From Enterobacter sp. RIT418 (GTDB lineage: Bacteria; Pseudomonadota; Gammaproteobacteria; Enterobacterales; Enterobacteriaceae), in NCBI RefSeq assembly GCF_003057745.1, contig NZ_QBJD02000006.1:186001-250000 (forward strand): a DNA stretch of 64,000 nt, read 5' to 3'. The notes beneath the pieces are model-generated. The model saw nothing but the letters and a program-made list of their open reading frames with translations, was not told the origin of the DNA and searched no databases. A program made the position numbers and the translations under genes. This document shows, one piece after another, positions 8,447-21,444 of the stretch. How positions within the stretch are numbered: the first letter of the stretch is position 1; the number at the start of each line of letters is the position of its first letter.

Positions 8447-10585
8447 TTACTCGCCCTGCTGTTCTGCGGCCGGTGCTTCTGGCGCAGCAGCTGACTGAGT
8501 CTGCTCGGTTGCTTCTTTGATGCTCAGACGGATACGGCCCTGGCGGTCAACTTCCAGAACTTTAACCGGAACTTCCTGACCCATCTGCAGGTAATCGGTC
8601 ACTTTCTCAACACGCTTGTCAGCGATCTGAGAAATGTGGACCAGACCTTCTTTACCGCCACCGATGGCAACGAACGCGCCAAAGTCAACGATACGGGTCA
8701 CTTTACCATTGTAGATACGGCCCACTTCGATTTCTGCGGTGATCTCTTCGATACGACGGATAGCGTATTTCGCTTTTTCGCCGTCGGTCGCTGCGATCTT
8801 CACAGTGCCGTCATCTTCGATTTCGATGGTAGTGCCAGTTTCTTCGGTCAGCGCACGGATCACAGAACCGCCCTTACCGATAACGTCTTTGATCTTGTCT
8901 GGGCTGATCTTAATGGTGTGGATACGCGGTGCGAACTGGGAAATGTCACCACGCGGCGCGTTAATCGCCTGTTCCATCACGCCCAGGATGTGCAGACGTG
9001 CACCTTTAGCCTGGTTCAGCGCAACCTGCATGATCTCTTTGGTGATACCTTCAATTTTGATATCCATCTGCAGCGCAGAGATACCGTCGCGGGAACCCGC
9101 CACTTTGAAGTCCATATCGCCCAGGTGATCTTCATCGCCCAGGATGTCAGACAGAACAACGAAGTTGTCGCCTTCTTTCACCAGACCCATCGCGATACCC
9201 GCAACGGCGGCTTTGATTGGCACGCCAGCGTCCATCAGAGCCAGAGAAGCACCGCACACGGAAGCCATTGATGAAGAACCGTTGGATTCGGTGATTTCAG
9301 ACACCACACGTACGGTGTACGGGAACTTATCAGCTTCCGGCATAACGGCCAGTACGCCGCGTTTCGCCAGACGACCGTGACCAATTTCACGACGCTTCGG
9401 CGAGCCAACCATACCGGTTTCCCCTACGGAATACGGAGGGAAGTTGTAGTGGAACAGGAAGCTGTCGGTGCGCTCGCCCATCAGTTCGTCGATGTTCTGT
9501 GCGTCACGTGCGGTACCCAGAGTCGCGGTAACCAGCGCCTGCGTTTCACCACGGGTGAACAGCGCAGAACCGTGAGTACGCGGCAGTACGCCAGTACGTA
9601 CGTCCAGACCACGGATCATGTCTTTTTCACGGCCATCGATACGCGGCTCGCCGGACAGTACGCGGCTACGCACAACGTTTTTCTCGATTGCGTGCAGGAT
9701 TTCGCCAATCTCGTTAGCGTCCAGCGCTTCATCTTCAGCAACCAGGGTTGCAGTCACTTCAGATTTGATCGCGTCAACCTGAGCGTAACGCTCCTGTTTG
9801 TCGGTGATGCGGTACGCATCGCTCAGACGAGATTCTGCCAGTGCAGCAACGCGTGCGTTCAGCGCATCGTTTGCCGCTTCAGGCTGCCAGTCCCAGCGTG
9901 GTTTACCGGCTTCTTTCACCAGGTCGTTAATGTTCTGAATAACGATCTGCTGCTGCTCGTGGCCGAAGACAACGGCACCCAGCATCTGGTCTTCGCTCAG
10001 CAGTTCAGCTTCGGATTCAACCATCAGAACAGCTGCTTCGGTACCGGCAACCACCAGGTCCAGCTTACTTTCTTTCAGCTCTTCCTGAGTTGGGTTCAGC
10101 ACGTACTGGTCGTTGATGTAACCTACGCGCGCCGCACCGATTGGGCCATTGAATGGGATACCAGACAGTGACAGAGCAGCAGAAGCACCGATCATTGCCA
10201 CGATGTCCGGGTTAACCTGTGGGTTAACGGAAACAACGGTTGCGATAACCTGCACTTCGTTTACGAAGCCTTCCGGGAACAGCGGACGAACCGGGCGGTC
10301 AATCAGACGCGCGATCAGGGTTTCGCCTTCGCTTGGACGGCCTTCACGACGGAAGAAGCCACCCGGGATTTTACCGGCAGCGTAGGTACGCTCCTGGTAG
10401 TTAACGGTCAGAGGGAAGAAGTCCTGACCTGGTTTTGCTTTTTTCTGGCCAACAACGGTAACGAATACCGCAGTGTCATCCATGCTTACCATAACGGCAG
10501 CGGTCGCCTGACGCGCCATCATGCCGGTTTCCAGCGTGACGGTGTGCTGACCATACTGGAATTTACGAACGATCGGATTCAGCAA
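8447..10585 (-). CDS. pnp: Polynucleotide phosphorylase (PNPase)
   Basis: A 712-residue 3'-to-5' phosphorolytic exoribonuclease and degradosome subunit. It has two RNase PH domains (about 1-230 and 310-550), a KH domain with [16 protein letters not shown] (about 560-575) and an S1 domain starting near [17 protein letters not shown]. The start codon is TTG (MLNPIVRKF), as in E. coli, with AAGGA 8 nt upstream. The C-terminal tail is rich in Ala and Glu. It lies downstream of rpsO, and its structured leader fits RNase III-dependent autoregulation. Confidence 0.98.
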   Translation of the reverse strand: MLNPIVRKFQYGQHTVTLETGMMARQATAAVMVSMDDTAVFVTVVGQKKAKPGQDFFPLTVNYQERTYAAGKIPGGFFRREGRPSEGETLIARLIDRPVRPLFPEGFVNEVQVIATVVSVNPQVNPDIVAMIGASAALSLSGIPFNGPIGAARVGYINDQYVLNPTQEELKESKLDLVVAGTEAAVLMVESEAELLSEDQMLGAVVFGHEQQQIVIQNINDLVKEAGKPRWDWQPEAANDALNARVAALAESRLSDAYRITDKQERYAQVDAIKSEVTATLVAEDEALDANEIGEILHAIEKNVVRSRVLSGEPRIDGREKDMIRGLDVRTGVLPRTHGSALFTRGETQALVTATLGTARDAQNIDELMGERTDSFLFHYNFPPYSVGETGMVGSPKRREIGHGRLAKRGVLAVMPEADKFPYTVRVVSEITESNGSSSMASVCGASLALMDAGVPIKAAVAGIAMGLVKEGDNFVVLSDILGDEDHLGDMDFKVAGSRDGISALQMDIKIEGITKEIMQVALNQAKGARLHILGVMEQAINAPRGDISQFAPRIHTIKISPDKIKDVIGKGGSVIRALTEETGTTIEIEDDGTVKIAATDGEKAKYAIRRIEEITAEIEVGRIYNGKVTRIVDFGAFVAIGGGKEGLVHISQIADKRVEKVTDYLQMGQEVPVKVLEVDRQGRIRLSIKEATEQTQSAAAPEAPAAEQQGE

Positions 10586-10611
10586 AATTCTGTCCTTTCT
10601 TAAATGAATGA

Positions 10612-10735
10612 CAGCACACCACCGGTGTGCTGACGATTTAACCCGATCTTCTTCGCATCCTCGCGACTAATGACAACCAACACCCCCATGGGTGAAGCCT
10701 CTCATTAGCCGCGCGAACCTCTGCAATGAAGATCA
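10612..10735 (-). promoter_or_regulatory. Structured pnp mRNA leader (RNase III/PNPase autoregulation)
   Basis: Two hairpins are visible. The proximal one has arms CAGCACACC/GGTGTGCTG (10612-10632). The distal one is a long stem closed by GATCTTC (10645-10651) pairing with GAAGATC (10729-10735), with an inner stem of GCGACTAATGA against TCATTAGCCGC. In E. coli this leader is cut by RNase III and then controlled by PNPase. The layout here matches it, but the cleavage itself is inferred. Confidence 0.7.
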
Positions 10736-10784
10736 TTTATAGCAACAATACAATAGTTTCCATTGAATTGCTGCCGTCTGGTTG

Positions 10785-10812
10785 AAAAAAGGGGCCATCA
10801 GGCCCCCTTTTC
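10785..10812 (-). terminator. rpsO terminator (t1)
   Basis: The stem GGGGGCC/GGCCCC is followed by six U residues on the minus strand, 16 bp past the rpsO stop codon. It matches the position of the partial terminator t1 between rpsO and pnp in E. coli. It could also work on the plus strand. Confidence 0.88.
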
Positions 10813-10827
10813 TGAAACTCGCAAAAC

Positions 10828-12189
<1,362 letters not shown>

Positions 12190-12190
<1 letters not shown>

Positions 12191-12594
12191 TAGTCCTCCT
12201 TGCTGTCGTCCGCTGGGTTAACACGACGCTCATCGTCATGTTTCACCACGCTGGTCACCAGGTTGGACATACGCATACCTTCAACCAGCGAGTTGTCGTA
12301 GAAGAAGGTCAGTTCCGGCACGATACGCAGGCGCATCGCCTTACCGAGCAGAGAGCGGATAAATCCGGAGGCTTCCTGCAGGGCTTTGATACCGTTTTTA
12401 ACGGCTTCTTCGTCTTTATCGTTCAGGAACGTCACGAATACCTTGGCGTAGGCCAGGTCACGGGACATTTCTACGCCGGATACCGTCGTCATCATGCCGA
12501 CGCGTGGGTCTTTGATTTCACGCTGCAGGATGAGCGCAATTTCTTTTTGCATCTCTTGCGCCACGCGCTGCGGGCGACCAAATTCTTTCGCCAT
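12190..12594 (-). CDS. rbfA: RbfA, 30S ribosome-binding factor
   Basis: A 134-residue KH-like protein that helps 16S rRNA 5'-end processing and cold growth. The start at [19 protein letters not shown] follows GGAGAATTT, and six upstream codons are excluded. The core [10 protein letters not shown] and the helix [20 protein letters not shown] are typical. Its stop overlaps the truB start. A terminator-like hairpin and a REP element separate it from infB. Confidence 0.97.
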
Positions 12595-12609
12595 AATAAA
12601 TTCTCCAGA

Positions 12610-12638
12610 CAAAAAAGGGGCTAAAGGCCCCTTTTGAA
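12610..12638 (-). terminator. Terminator-like hairpin between infB and rbfA
   Basis: The arms AAAAGGGGC/GCCCCTTTT are followed by U residues on the minus strand and end a few bases upstream of the rbfA ribosome-binding site. It looks like an internal attenuator in the operon, so rbfA-truB may be expressed below infB. Confidence 0.6.
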
Positions 12639-12642
12639 ATGA

Positions 12643-12675
12643 TTGCCGGGTGGCGCTTCGCTAACCCGGCCCACA
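12643..12675. repeat. REP-like palindrome after infB
   Basis: GCCGGGTGGCGCTTCGCTAA followed by CCCGGC, the classic enterobacterial REP pattern with an imperfect palindrome. It lies in the infB-rbfA gap. Similar elements occur at 19349, 47111 and 55197. Confidence 0.75.
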
Positions 12676-12682
12676 ACGTGGA

Positions 12683-15370
12683 TTAATCGATGCTGCGTTG
12701 AATCTCAATGATTTCGAACACTTCGATCATATCGCCAACGCGAACGTCGTTGTAGTTCTTCACGCCGATACCACATTCCATGCCGTTACGGACTTCGTTA
12801 ACGTCATCTTTGAAGCGGCGCAGGGATTCCAGCTCGCCTTCGTAGATAACCACGTTGTCACGCAGTACGCGGATTGGGTTGTGACGCTTGATGTTGCCTT
12901 CGGTAACCATACAGCCGGCAATCGCACCAAATTTCGGTGATTTGAACACGTCACGAACTTCAGCCAGACCAATGATCTGCTGTTTCAGTTCCGGAGACAG
13001 CATGCCGCTCATCGCTGCTTTCACTTCGTCGATCAGGTTATAGATGACGGAGTAGTAACGCAGATCCAGGCTTTCCGCTTCGATCACGCGGCGAGCAGAG
13101 GCATCAGCACGCACGTTGAAGCCAACCAGAATCGCGTTGGACGCAGCAGCCAGGGTGGCGTCGGTTTCGGTGATACCACCTACGCCGGAACCGATGATCT
13201 TCACTTTCACTTCGTCCGTAGACAGCTTCAGCAAGGAGTCGGAGATCGCTTCCACAGAACCCTGAACGTCAGCTTTCAGAACGATGTTCACTTCGTGAAC
13301 TTCGCCTTCAGCCATGTTCGCAAACATGTTCTCAAGCTTAGATTTCTGCTGGCGAGCCAGTTTAACTTCACGGAATTTGCCCTGACGGTACAGTGCAACT
13401 TCACGCGCTTTCTTCTCGTCACGCACGACGGTCACTTCATCACCAGCAGCCGGAACGCCGGACAGACCGAGGATTTCCACCGGAATGGATGGACCCGCTT
13501 CCAGCACTTCCTGACCCAGTTCGTTACGCATCGCACGCACGCGGCCATATTCGAAGCCACACAGAACGATATCGCCTTTGTTCAGCGTACCTTCACGGAC
13601 CAGCACGGTTGCAACCGGACCACGACCTTTATCCAGGAAGGATTCGATAACCGCACCGCTCGCCATACCTTTACGCACCGCTTTCAGCTCCAGAACTTCA
13701 GCCTGCAGCAGGATGGCGTTCAGAAGGTCGTCGATACCGGTACCGGCTTTAGCAGAAACAGGGATGAACTGCGCTTCGCCGCCCCACTCTTCCGGCATAA
13801 CGCCGTACTGAGACAGTTCGTTTTTAACGCGGTCCAGATCGGCTTCTGGCTTATCAATTTTGTTGACTGCAACAACCAGAGGCACCTGCGCCGCTTTCGC
13901 GTGCTGGATAGCTTCGATGGTCTGCGGCATCACGCCGTCGTCTGCTGCAACAACCAGAACAACGATATCCGTTGCCTGAGCACCACGAGCACGCATAGAG
14001 GTAAACGCGGCGTGGCCTGGGGTATCCAGGAAGGTGATCATGCCGTTGTCAGTTTCTACGTGGTATGCACCAATGTGCTGGGTAATACCACCCGCTTCGC
14101 CGGATGCCACTTTCGTGGAACGAATGTAGTCGAGCAGAGACGTTTTACCGTGGTCAACGTGACCCATGATGGTCACAACCGGTGCACGCGGTTCAGCCGC
14201 TGCGCCAGTGTCACGGTCGCTCATTACCGCTTCTTCCAGCTCGTTTTCACGACGCAGGATAACCTTGTGGCCCATCTCTTCGGCAACCAGCTGCGCGGTT
14301 TCCTGATCGATGACCTGGTTGATGGTGGCCATTGCGCCCAGTTTCATCATCGCTTTGATGACCTGAGAACCTTTAACCGCCATCTTGTTCGCCAGATCGC
14401 CAACGGTGATGGTTTCGCCAATCACAACGTCACGGTTAACGGCCTGCGCTGGCTTCTGGAAGCCCTGCTGCAGAGCGGAACCTTTACGCTTACCGCCTTT
14501 ACCACCGCGAACGGCCGCACGTGCTTCTTCACGGTCAGCTTTAGATTCAGCGTGCTTGTTGCCTTTTTTCGCTGGACGCGCAGCTTTCGTGCTGCGAGTA
14601 CGGCCACGGCCGCCTTCAACTTCACGGTCGTTGTCGTCTTCAGCCTGACGGGCATGCTGAGAAGTGGTCACGTGGTAATCGCTGGTGTCTTCAGTCGGCT
14701 CAGCGGTATTCACGCCATTCTTCTCATTTTCTTCTGCCATACGACGCGCTTCTTCAGCGACGCGACGCGCTTCTTCTTCAAGCTTGCGGCGTGCTTCTTC
14801 TTCCGCTTTACGCTTCAGCTCGGCAGCTTCATTTTCACGGCGGGCTTTTTCAGCCTGGGCGGTTTTTGTCATTTCGTCGGTCTGTTGATTGCTCACTTTG
14901 TCTTTTTCCGCAGCGTCACGCTTCGCCTTATCACCGGCATCGCGTTTCGCTTTTTCTGCGGCCTCACGTTCAGCTTTTAATTCTGCTTCACGCTTGGCAG
15001 TTGCTTCTGCCTCACGCTGAGCTTGTTCTTCCGCTTCACGCTGTGCCTGCTCTTCCGCGGCAAGGCGTTCTGCCTCTTGCGGATCACGTTTTACAAAGGT
15101 GCGTGTCTTGCGGACTTCAATTTGTACCGACTTACTTTTTCCACCGGTACCCGGGATATTTAACGTGCTGCGCGTTTTGCGCTGCAGCGTTAATTTGTCA
15201 GGCGTAGAACCGTGTTCACGGTTCAGGTGCGCTAACAAGGTTTGTTTTTCTTGCGCGGTCACCGAGTCTTCAGCGGACTTCGGGATCCCTGCATCAGCAA
15301 ATTGCTGTACCAGGCGGTCCACGGAGGTCTGAATCTCAGCAGCCAGCGATTTTACAGTTACATCAGTCAT
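12683..15370 (-). CDS. infB: Translation initiation factor IF-2
   Basis: An 895-residue GTPase that delivers initiator tRNA to the 30S subunit. The N-terminal part (about 100-220) is a highly charged Ala/Glu/Lys/Arg repeat helix. The G domain starts near residue 395 with GHVDHGKTS (G1), DTPGHAAF (G3) and NKIDKPEA (G4); the tRNA-binding C2 domain is at the end. An internal GTG (codon 159, at 14896; VSNQQTDEM) matches the start of the short form IF2-beta in E. coli. The protein is 5 residues longer than the E. coli one, mostly in the repeat region. Confidence 0.98.
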   Translation of the reverse strand: MTDVTVKSLAAEIQTSVDRLVQQFADAGIPKSAEDSVTAQEKQTLLAHLNREHGSTPDKLTLQRKTRSTLNIPGTGGKSKSVQIEVRKTRTFVKRDPQEAERLAAEEQAQREAEEQAQREAEATAKREAELKAEREAAEKAKRDAGDKAKRDAAEKDKVSNQQTDEMTKTAQAEKARRENEAAELKRKAEEEARRKLEEEARRVAEEARRMAEENEKNGVNTAEPTEDTSDYHVTTSQHARQAEDDNDREVEGGRGRTRSTKAARPAKKGNKHAESKADREEARAAVRGGKGGKRKGSALQQGFQKPAQAVNRDVVIGETITVGDLANKMAVKGSQVIKAMMKLGAMATINQVIDQETAQLVAEEMGHKVILRRENELEEAVMSDRDTGAAAEPRAPVVTIMGHVDHGKTSLLDYIRSTKVASGEAGGITQHIGAYHVETDNGMITFLDTPGHAAFTSMRARGAQATDIVVLVVAADDGVMPQTIEAIQHAKAAQVPLVVAVNKIDKPEADLDRVKNELSQYGVMPEEWGGEAQFIPVSAKAGTGIDDLLNAILLQAEVLELKAVRKGMASGAVIESFLDKGRGPVATVLVREGTLNKGDIVLCGFEYGRVRAMRNELGQEVLEAGPSIPVEILGLSGVPAAGDEVTVVRDEKKAREVALYRQGKFREVKLARQQKSKLENMFANMAEGEVHEVNIVLKADVQGSVEAISDSLLKLSTDEVKVKIIGSGVGGITETDATLAAASNAILVGFNVRADASARRVIEAESLDLRYYSVIYNLIDEVKAAMSGMLSPELKQQIIGLAEVRDVFKSPKFGAIAGCMVTEGNIKRHNPIRVLRDNVVIYEGELESLRRFKDDVNEVRNGMECGIGVKNYNDVRVGDMIEVFEIIEIQRSID

Positions 15371-15394
15371 GCTGTTCCTTCCTGCTACAGTTTA

Positions 15395-16897
15395 TTACGC
15401 TTCGTCGCCGAACCAGCAAATATTACGTGCGGCCATGATGAGCTCGCCGGCTTTCTCGTCGGTTAAACCTTCGATATCAGCCAGGTCATCAACGCCTTGC
15501 TCAGCGAGATCTTCCAGCGTACAAACACCACGGGCAGCCAGCTTGAACGCAATCGCACGATCAAGACCTTCCAGATTCAGCAGGTCATCAGCCGGCTTGT
15601 TATCGCCAAGGCTTTCTTCCTGAGCCAGCGCCAGGGTGGTCAGTGCGTTTTTAGCGCGTTCACGCAGGGCTTCAACGGTTGGTTCATCCAGACCGTCAAT
15701 TTCCAGCAGCTCTTTCATTGGCACGTAGGCCAGTTCTTCCAGCGTAGAGAAACCTTCTTCAACCAGAACGGTGGCGAAATCTTCGTCAATGTCCAGGTAT
15801 TTGGTGAAGGTATCAATCGCGGCATGGGCTTCCGCCTGATGCTTAGCCTGCAGGTCGTCAACGGTCATGACGTTGAGTTCCCAGCCGCTCAGCTGTGACG
15901 CCAGACGTACGTTCTGACCGTTACGGCCGATCGCCTGCGCCAGGTTGCCCGCTTCAACAGCGATGTCCATGGTGTGCTTGTCTTCGTCAACAACGATAGA
16001 CGCTACATCCGCTGGAGCCATTGCATTAATGACAAACTGCGCCGGGTTATCGTCCCACAGAACGATATCAATACGCTCGCCGCCCAGCTCGGTAGAAACC
16101 GCCTGAACGCGCGCACCGCGCATACCGACGCAAGCACCGACCGGGTCGATACGCTTGTCGTTCGTTTTCACCGCGATTTTCGCACGAGATCCTGGATCGC
16201 GCGCAGCCGCTTTGATTTCAATAACTTCTTCGCCGATTTCCGGTACTTCGATACGGAAGAGCTCAATCAGCATTTCGGGTTTAGCACGGGTGACGAACAG
16301 CTGCGCACCACGCGCTTCAGGGCGAACGGCATACAGAACGCCGCGAATACGGTCGCCCGGGCGGAAGTTTTCACGCGGCAGCATGTCTTCACGCTGAATC
16401 ACCGCTTCAGCGCTTCCCGGCATCCCTTCGGATTTCAGTTCCAGAGAGATATTGTCGCGGTTCACTTTTTTCACCACGCCGGTGACGATTTCGCCTTCCT
16501 GATCGCGGAACTGATCGACAACCAGCGCGCGCTCGGCTTCACGGACTTTCTGAACGATAACCTGTTTCGCGGTCTGCGTGGTGATACGGTCAAAGGTGAC
16601 AGATTCAATCTGATCTTCAACGTACTCGCCAACGTTCAGGCTTTCGTCTTCGAAACGCGCTGCTTCCAACGTGATCTCTTTGGTCGGCTGGGTCACTTCT
16701 TCTACGATAACCCAGCGACGGAATGTATCGAAGTCACCGCTTTTACGATCGATTTCTACGCGAACATCGATCTCTTGTTCATATTTTTTCTTGGTTGCTG
16801 TAGCCAGTGCACTTTCCAGCGCTTCGAAAATCTTCTCACGCGGCAGTGATTTCTCATTGGAGACGGCTTCAACAACAGCCAAAATTTCTTTGTTCAT
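15395..16897 (-). CDS. nusA: NusA, transcription elongation/termination factor
   Basis: A 500-residue RNA polymerase-binding protein. Domains in order: N-terminal RNAP-binding (1-125), S1 (about 135-200), KH1 and KH2 (about 230-345; [14 protein letters not shown] and [15 protein letters not shown]), then two acidic repeats AR1 and AR2, ending [13 protein letters not shown]2 is the C-terminal autoinhibitory module of gamma-proteobacteria. infB follows after 24 bp. It is the third gene of the metY operon. Confidence 0.98.
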   Translation of the reverse strand: MNKEILAVVEAVSNEKSLPREKIFEALESALATATKKKYEQEIDVRVEIDRKSGDFDTFRRWVIVEEVTQPTKEITLEAARFEDESLNVGEYVEDQIESVTFDRITTQTAKQVIVQKVREAERALVVDQFRDQEGEIVTGVVKKVNRDNISLELKSEGMPGSAEAVIQREDMLPRENFRPGDRIRGVLYAVRPEARGAQLFVTRAKPEMLIELFRIEVPEIGEEVIEIKAAARDPGSRAKIAVKTNDKRIDPVGACVGMRGARVQAVSTELGGERIDIVLWDDNPAQFVINAMAPADVASIVVDEDKHTMDIAVEAGNLAQAIGRNGQNVRLASQLSGWELNVMTVDDLQAKHQAEAHAAIDTFTKYLDIDEDFATVLVEEGFSTLEELAYVPMKELLEIDGLDEPTVEALRERAKNALTTLALAQEESLGDNKPADDLLNLEGLDRAIAFKLAARGVCTLEDLAEQGVDDLADIEGLTDEKAGELIMAARNICWFGDEA

Positions 16898-16925
16898 CGC
16901 GGGCTTTTCACCTCAATCCAGACTG

Positions 16926-17378
16926 TTAAAAGTGGGGAACCAGGTTCGCCTTCTGGATATTACTCAGCGCGAACACTTCATCTTTGCCTTCGACTGTTAA
17001 CGTGATCATTTCACCATCAACGGCTTTGATTATTCCCTGCCATTTACGGCGGTTCTGTACGGCCATACGCAGAACGAGAGCCACTTCTTCACCGGTAAAG
17101 CGCACATAGTGCTCGGCCGTGAACATCGGACGATCGAGGCCAGGTGAGGAAACTTCCAGGTTGTACGCAACGGTAATTGGGTCTTCAACATCAAGAACCG
17201 CACTCACCTGGTGGCTAACATCAGCACAATCATCAACATTGATGCCATCTTCACTATCAATATAGATGCGCAGCGTCGATGTACGGCCGCGAACAAATTC
17301 GATGCCGACCAGTTCGTAGCCCAGTGCTTCGACTGGTGCAGTAATCATCTCTGTTAATTTTTGCTCTAATGTGGACAA
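16926..17378 (-). CDS. rimP: RimP, ribosome maturation factor
   Basis: A 150-residue 30S assembly factor. The TTG at 17378 ([20 protein letters not shown] follows) gives the E. coli length. It is preceded by a GGGGGTGGG ribosome-binding site, whereas the longer start at TTG 17390 would place this G-rich site inside the gene. The motif [13 protein letters not shown] near residue 75 is typical. It is the first protein gene of the operon, after metY and two terminators. Confidence 0.95.
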   Translation of the reverse strand: MSTLEQKLTEMITAPVEALGYELVGIEFVRGRTSTLRIYIDSEDGINVDDCADVSHQVSAVLDVEDPITVAYNLEVSSPGLDRPMFTAEHYVRFTGEEVALVLRMAVQNRRKWQGIIKAVDGEMITLTVEGKDEVFALSNIQKANLVPHF

Positions 17379-17395
17379 GCCCACCCCCAAGACAT

Positions 17396-17415
17396 AAAAA
17401 AAGGGCGTAAAGCCC
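17396..17415 (-). terminator. Second terminator between metY and rimP
   Basis: The hairpin GGGC/GCCC with a short loop is followed by eight U residues on the minus strand, just before the rimP ribosome-binding site. Confidence 0.6.
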
Positions 17416-17437
17416 AGTTATTCTGTAGTCAGATAAC

Positions 17438-17463
17438 AAAAAACCCCGATAAATCGGGGCTTT
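17438..17463 (-). terminator. metY terminator
   Basis: The stem CCCCGAT/ATCGGGG, with flanking G/C, is followed by six U residues on the minus strand, 123 bp past the tRNA. It is strong, so operon genes must depend on read-through or antitermination, or on another promoter in the gap. Confidence 0.85.
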
Positions 17464-17585
17464 AGATAACTGAACCCTATAGCCACAACTGTGGCCTGGA
17501 GCACTCTCCGTAAGCATTTTTTCAAATCCAGCTACGAAGGCTCAACGTCTTCACAGTATATTTGAAAAAGAACTTAATGGGAAAG

Positions 17586-17662
<77 letters not shown>

Positions 17663-17863
17663 CCTGAAACGTGGCAAATTCTACGCGTTTTGGTCAGAAT
17701 TTGCAAATAATGCTGGGATTTGGTACCGAAGACGGGACGTTAAATCGGCGTTCAGTATATTGATAGTGCCCCCTCTCTGTCAACCCAACTTCCGGGAGAG
17801 TAAACAGAGGGAAATTTTTACAAAAAACGCACGAGTCTCTTTCGGTCATCGATAAAAGATGAT

Positions 17864-17900
17864 TAAATGAATACTCACTTATTTTGCATAAACATGCATC
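17864..17900 (+). promoter_or_regulatory. Tandem ARG boxes (ArgR operator) upstream of argG
   Basis: Two 18-bp boxes, around TAAATGAATACTCACTTA and TTTGCATAAACATGCATC, are separated by 1-3 bp. They resemble the ArgR consensus WNTGAATWWWWATTCANW and lie 50-85 bp upstream of argG, as in E. coli. Repression by ArgR with arginine is inferred. Confidence 0.7.
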
Positions 17901-17945
17901 GAGAGCGAAAGCGGTCTCTTATCAGTCAATCAAGCAGGGTTTTAA

Positions 17946-19295
<1,350 letters not shown>

Positions 19296-19312
19296 TCGCT
19301 AATGTGAAGTGT

Positions 19313-19341
19313 AAAAGGCGTCCGATGGACGCCTTTTTTAT
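19313..19341 (+). terminator. argG terminator
   Basis: The perfect stem AAAAGGCGTCC/GGACGCCTTTT with a 3-nt loop is followed by TTTTATT, 17 bp past the argG stop. Confidence 0.93.
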
Positions 19342-19348
19342 TGGGTAT

Positions 19349-19385
19349 TTCGTAGGCCCGGTAAGCGCAGCGCTACCCCCCCTAC
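19349..19385. repeat. REP-like palindrome after argG
   Basis: GTAGGCCCGGTAAGCGCAGC followed by GCTACC, a REP-type imperfect palindrome directly after the argG terminator. Confidence 0.65.
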
Positions 19386-19417
19386 TAAAGATCGAAAACA
19401 CACCATATACAGACGAA

Positions 19418-19445
19418 AAAAAAGACGTCTTTCGACGTCTTTTTT
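19418..19445 (-). terminator. Bidirectional terminator (leuU tRNA end)
   Basis: The stem AAGACGTC/GACGTCTT with loop TTTC is flanked by A-rich and T-rich runs on both sides. It ends leuU on the minus strand and may back up argG termination. Confidence 0.85.
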
Positions 19446-19454
19446 CTGGAATAT

Positions 19455-19541
19455 TGGTACCGAGGATGGGACTCGAACCCACAAGCCCGTTAGGGCACTA
19501 CCACCTCAAGGTAGCGTGTCTACCAATTCCACCACCTCGGT
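19455..19541 (-). tRNA. leuU: tRNA-Leu (GAG)
   Basis: An 87-nt class II tRNA with a long variable arm and encoded CCA. The minus strand reads ACCGAGGTGGTGGAATTGG at the 5' end and CCTCGGTACCA at the 3' end. The anticodon GAG is at 19505-19507. The acceptor stem is a perfect 7-bp helix starting with A1-U72. It lies between argG and secG, as leuU does in E. coli. Confidence 0.97.
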
Positions 19542-19549
19542 ACAGATAC

Positions 19550-19882
19550 TTAGTGTGGGATATCGCTGGTCGGCTTAGCCGGTGCAGCTGGCTGAGTTTG
19601 CTCAGTTTTCGCTGGCGCGCTCAGATTTTCCCACTCGCTTCCTTTGCTGGTCTTGTTGCTGTTGATATTGCCAAGCACCAGACTGATGATGAAGAACAGC
19701 GTAGCCAGAATCGCCGTTGTGCGGGTCATGAAGTTCGCAGAACCACTTGAACCAAACAGCGTACCGGAAGCGCCTGCTCCGAAAGAGGCTCCCATATCAG
19801 CGCCTTTACCTTGCTGCAGCATGATCAGCGCTACGAGAGCGATGGCTACAATAAGGAAAATAACTAAAAGAGCTTCGTACAT
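19550..19882 (-). CDS. secG: SecG, protein-export membrane protein
   Basis: A 110-residue subunit of the SecYEG translocon. There are two membrane helices, VIFLIVAIALVALIML (about 5-22) and AILATLFFIISLVLG (about 55-72), joined by a Gly/Ser-rich loop (GASFGAGASGTLFGSSGS). The C-terminal tail is hydrophilic and Ala/Pro-rich. The start is MYEALLVIF; 16 upstream codons are excluded. It is followed closely by leuU, as in E. coli. Confidence 0.97.
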   Translation of the reverse strand: MYEALLVIFLIVAIALVALIMLQQGKGADMGASFGAGASGTLFGSSGSANFMTRTTAILATLFFIISLVLGNINSNKTSKGSEWENLSAPAKTEQTQPAAPAKPTSDIPH

Positions 19883-20062
19883 AATCAACCTGTTCCTTGC
19901 GGATTTGCCGCATACCAATGCTTCGACCAATTAGCAGGATTTCGTGTTTCCCACTGAAGCGGGTGTGAATACTAACCAAAGCGAATCACCTTCGCAAGGG
20001 CATTTTTGACGCATTGTATCAACTGCGGAAAAAAACAGCAAAAAGCCATTAAATGCTTAAAA

Positions 20063-20092
20063 ATAAGGCGGCAAGCGCCGCCTTTTTAAACA
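20063..20092 (-). terminator. glmM terminator
   Basis: The stem AAGGCGGC/GCCGCCTT (20065-20084) lies about 20 bp past the glmM stop and is followed by UAUUUUU on the minus strand. It probably ends the ftsH-folP-glmM group. Confidence 0.85.
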
Positions 20093-20106
20093 CTTAAAAT
20101 GAAAAC

Positions 20107-21444
20107 TTATGCAGCTTTTACCGCATCGGCAATGCGATGCGCTAATTCTGTCACCTGCGCTTCATCCTCACCCTCAACCATGACGCGGATGAGGGGCTCG
20201 GTGCCTGACTTGCGCAGCAGAACGCGCCCGCGTGAACCCAGCGTAGCTTCGACATCCGCCATCACTGCCTTCACATTTGCATCTTCCAGCGGATCGCCTT
20301 TGCCAGCGGTAAAGCGCACGTTAACCAGAATTTGCGGGAACATCTTCATGCCGCTGCACAGATCGTGCAGGCTCATGTGGTTGCGCGCCATCGCCGCGAC
20401 AACCTGAAGGCCCGCCACAATGCCGTCACCGGTGGTGGTTTTATCAAGCAGGATCACGTGGCCCGAGTTTTCCGCGCCGATGCGCCAGCCCTTCTCCTGA
20501 AGTTTTTCCAGCACGTAGCGGTCACCCACTTTCGCACGGACAAACGGGATGCCGAGCTGTTTCAGCGCCAGCTCAAGGCCCATGTTGCTCATCAACGTGC
20601 CGACAGCACCGCCGCGCAGCTGGCCCTGACGCAGCCCTTCACGCGCAATGATATAGAGGATCTGATCGCCATCGACCTTATTTCCCTCATGGTCAACCAT
20701 GATCACGCGGTCCCCGTCGCCGTCCAGGGCGATCCCCAGATCGGCTTTTTCCGCCAGCACGCGCGCCTGAAGTGCGCGAACGTCGGTTGCGCCCACTTCT
20801 TCGTTGATATTCAGGCCATCCGGCTCGCAGCCAATGGTAATCACTTTTGCGCCCAGCTCGCGGAACACGTTAGGGGCGATGTGGTAGGTCGCGCCGTTTG
20901 CGCAGTCCACCACAATTTTCAGGTGGGCAAGGCTAAGCTCGTTCGGGAAAGTCCCTTTGCAAAATTCAATATAACGGCCTGCCGCATCGACGATACGATT
21001 GGCTTTCCCCAGTTCGGCGGAATCGACGCAGGTAATCTCTTTTTCCATCTCGGCTTCAATGGCCTCTTCAACTTCGTCCGGCAGCTTGGTGCCGTCGATG
21101 GAGAAGAATTTAATACCGTTATCATAGAACGGGTTGTGAGAAGCTGAGATGACAATGCCCGCTTCGGCGCGGAAAGTGCGTGTCAAATACGCCACGGCAG
21201 GCGTTGGCATTGGGCCGGTAAACGAAGCGGAAAGGCCTGCCGCGGCCAGGCCCGCTTCCAGCGCGGACTCCAGCATATAGCCTGAAATGCGGGTGTCTTT
21301 ACCAATGATAATCTTACGCGATCCGTGACGTGCCAAAACCTTGCCCGCAGCCCAGCCGAGCTTCAGAACGAAATCAGGGGTGATCGGAGCATCGCCTACG
21401 CGCCCACGGATACCATCGGTACCAAAATATTTACGATTACTCAT
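20107..21444 (-). CDS. glmM: Phosphoglucosamine mutase
   Basis: A 445-residue enzyme that turns glucosamine-6-phosphate into glucosamine-1-phosphate for UDP-GlcNAc synthesis. The phosphoserine Ser102 is in [13 protein letters not shown]. The metal-binding loop [13 protein letters not shown] is near residue 240, and the phosphate-binding loop [17 protein letters not shown] is near the end. Its start overlaps the end of folP by 8 nt, so the two are co-translated. Confidence 0.98.
   Translation of the reverse strand: MSNRKYFGTDGIRGRVGDAPITPDFVLKLGWAAGKVLARHGSRKIIIGKDTRISGYMLESALEAGLAAAGLSASFTGPMPTPAVAYLTRTFRAEAGIVISASHNPFYDNGIKFFSIDGTKLPDEVEEAIEAEMEKEITCVDSAELGKANRIVDAAGRYIEFCKGTFPNELSLAHLKIVVDCANGATYHIAPNVFRELGAKVITIGCEPDGLNINEEVGATDVRALQARVLAEKADLGIALDGDGDRVIMVDHEGNKVDGDQILYIIAREGLRQGQLRGGAVGTLMSNMGLELALKQLGIPFVRAKVGDRYVLEKLQEKGWRIGAENSGHVILLDKTTTGDGIVAGLQVVAAMARNHMSLHDLCSGMKMFPQILVNVRFTAGKGDPLEDANVKAVMADVEATLGSRGRVLLRKSGTEPLIRVMVEGEDEAQVTELAHRIADAVKAA

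Larger units (their letters stand above)
10600..10815 (+). ncRNA. sraG: Candidate SraG sRNA, antisense to the pnp leader
   Basis: In E. coli the sRNA SraG is transcribed from the pnp-rpsO gap on the strand opposite to pnp. The position is kept here, and the plus strand ends in a hairpin GGGGCC/GGCCCC with TTTT (10791-10812). I did not identify its promoter or a conserved seed, so the ends are approximate. Confidence 0.35.

Noticed and set aside
13295-14980. A 561-codon open frame on the plus strand
   Set aside because: It is antisense to infB; its Phe/Thr/Arg-rich repetitive composition mirrors the complement of the Glu/Ala/Lys repeat region and the G domain.
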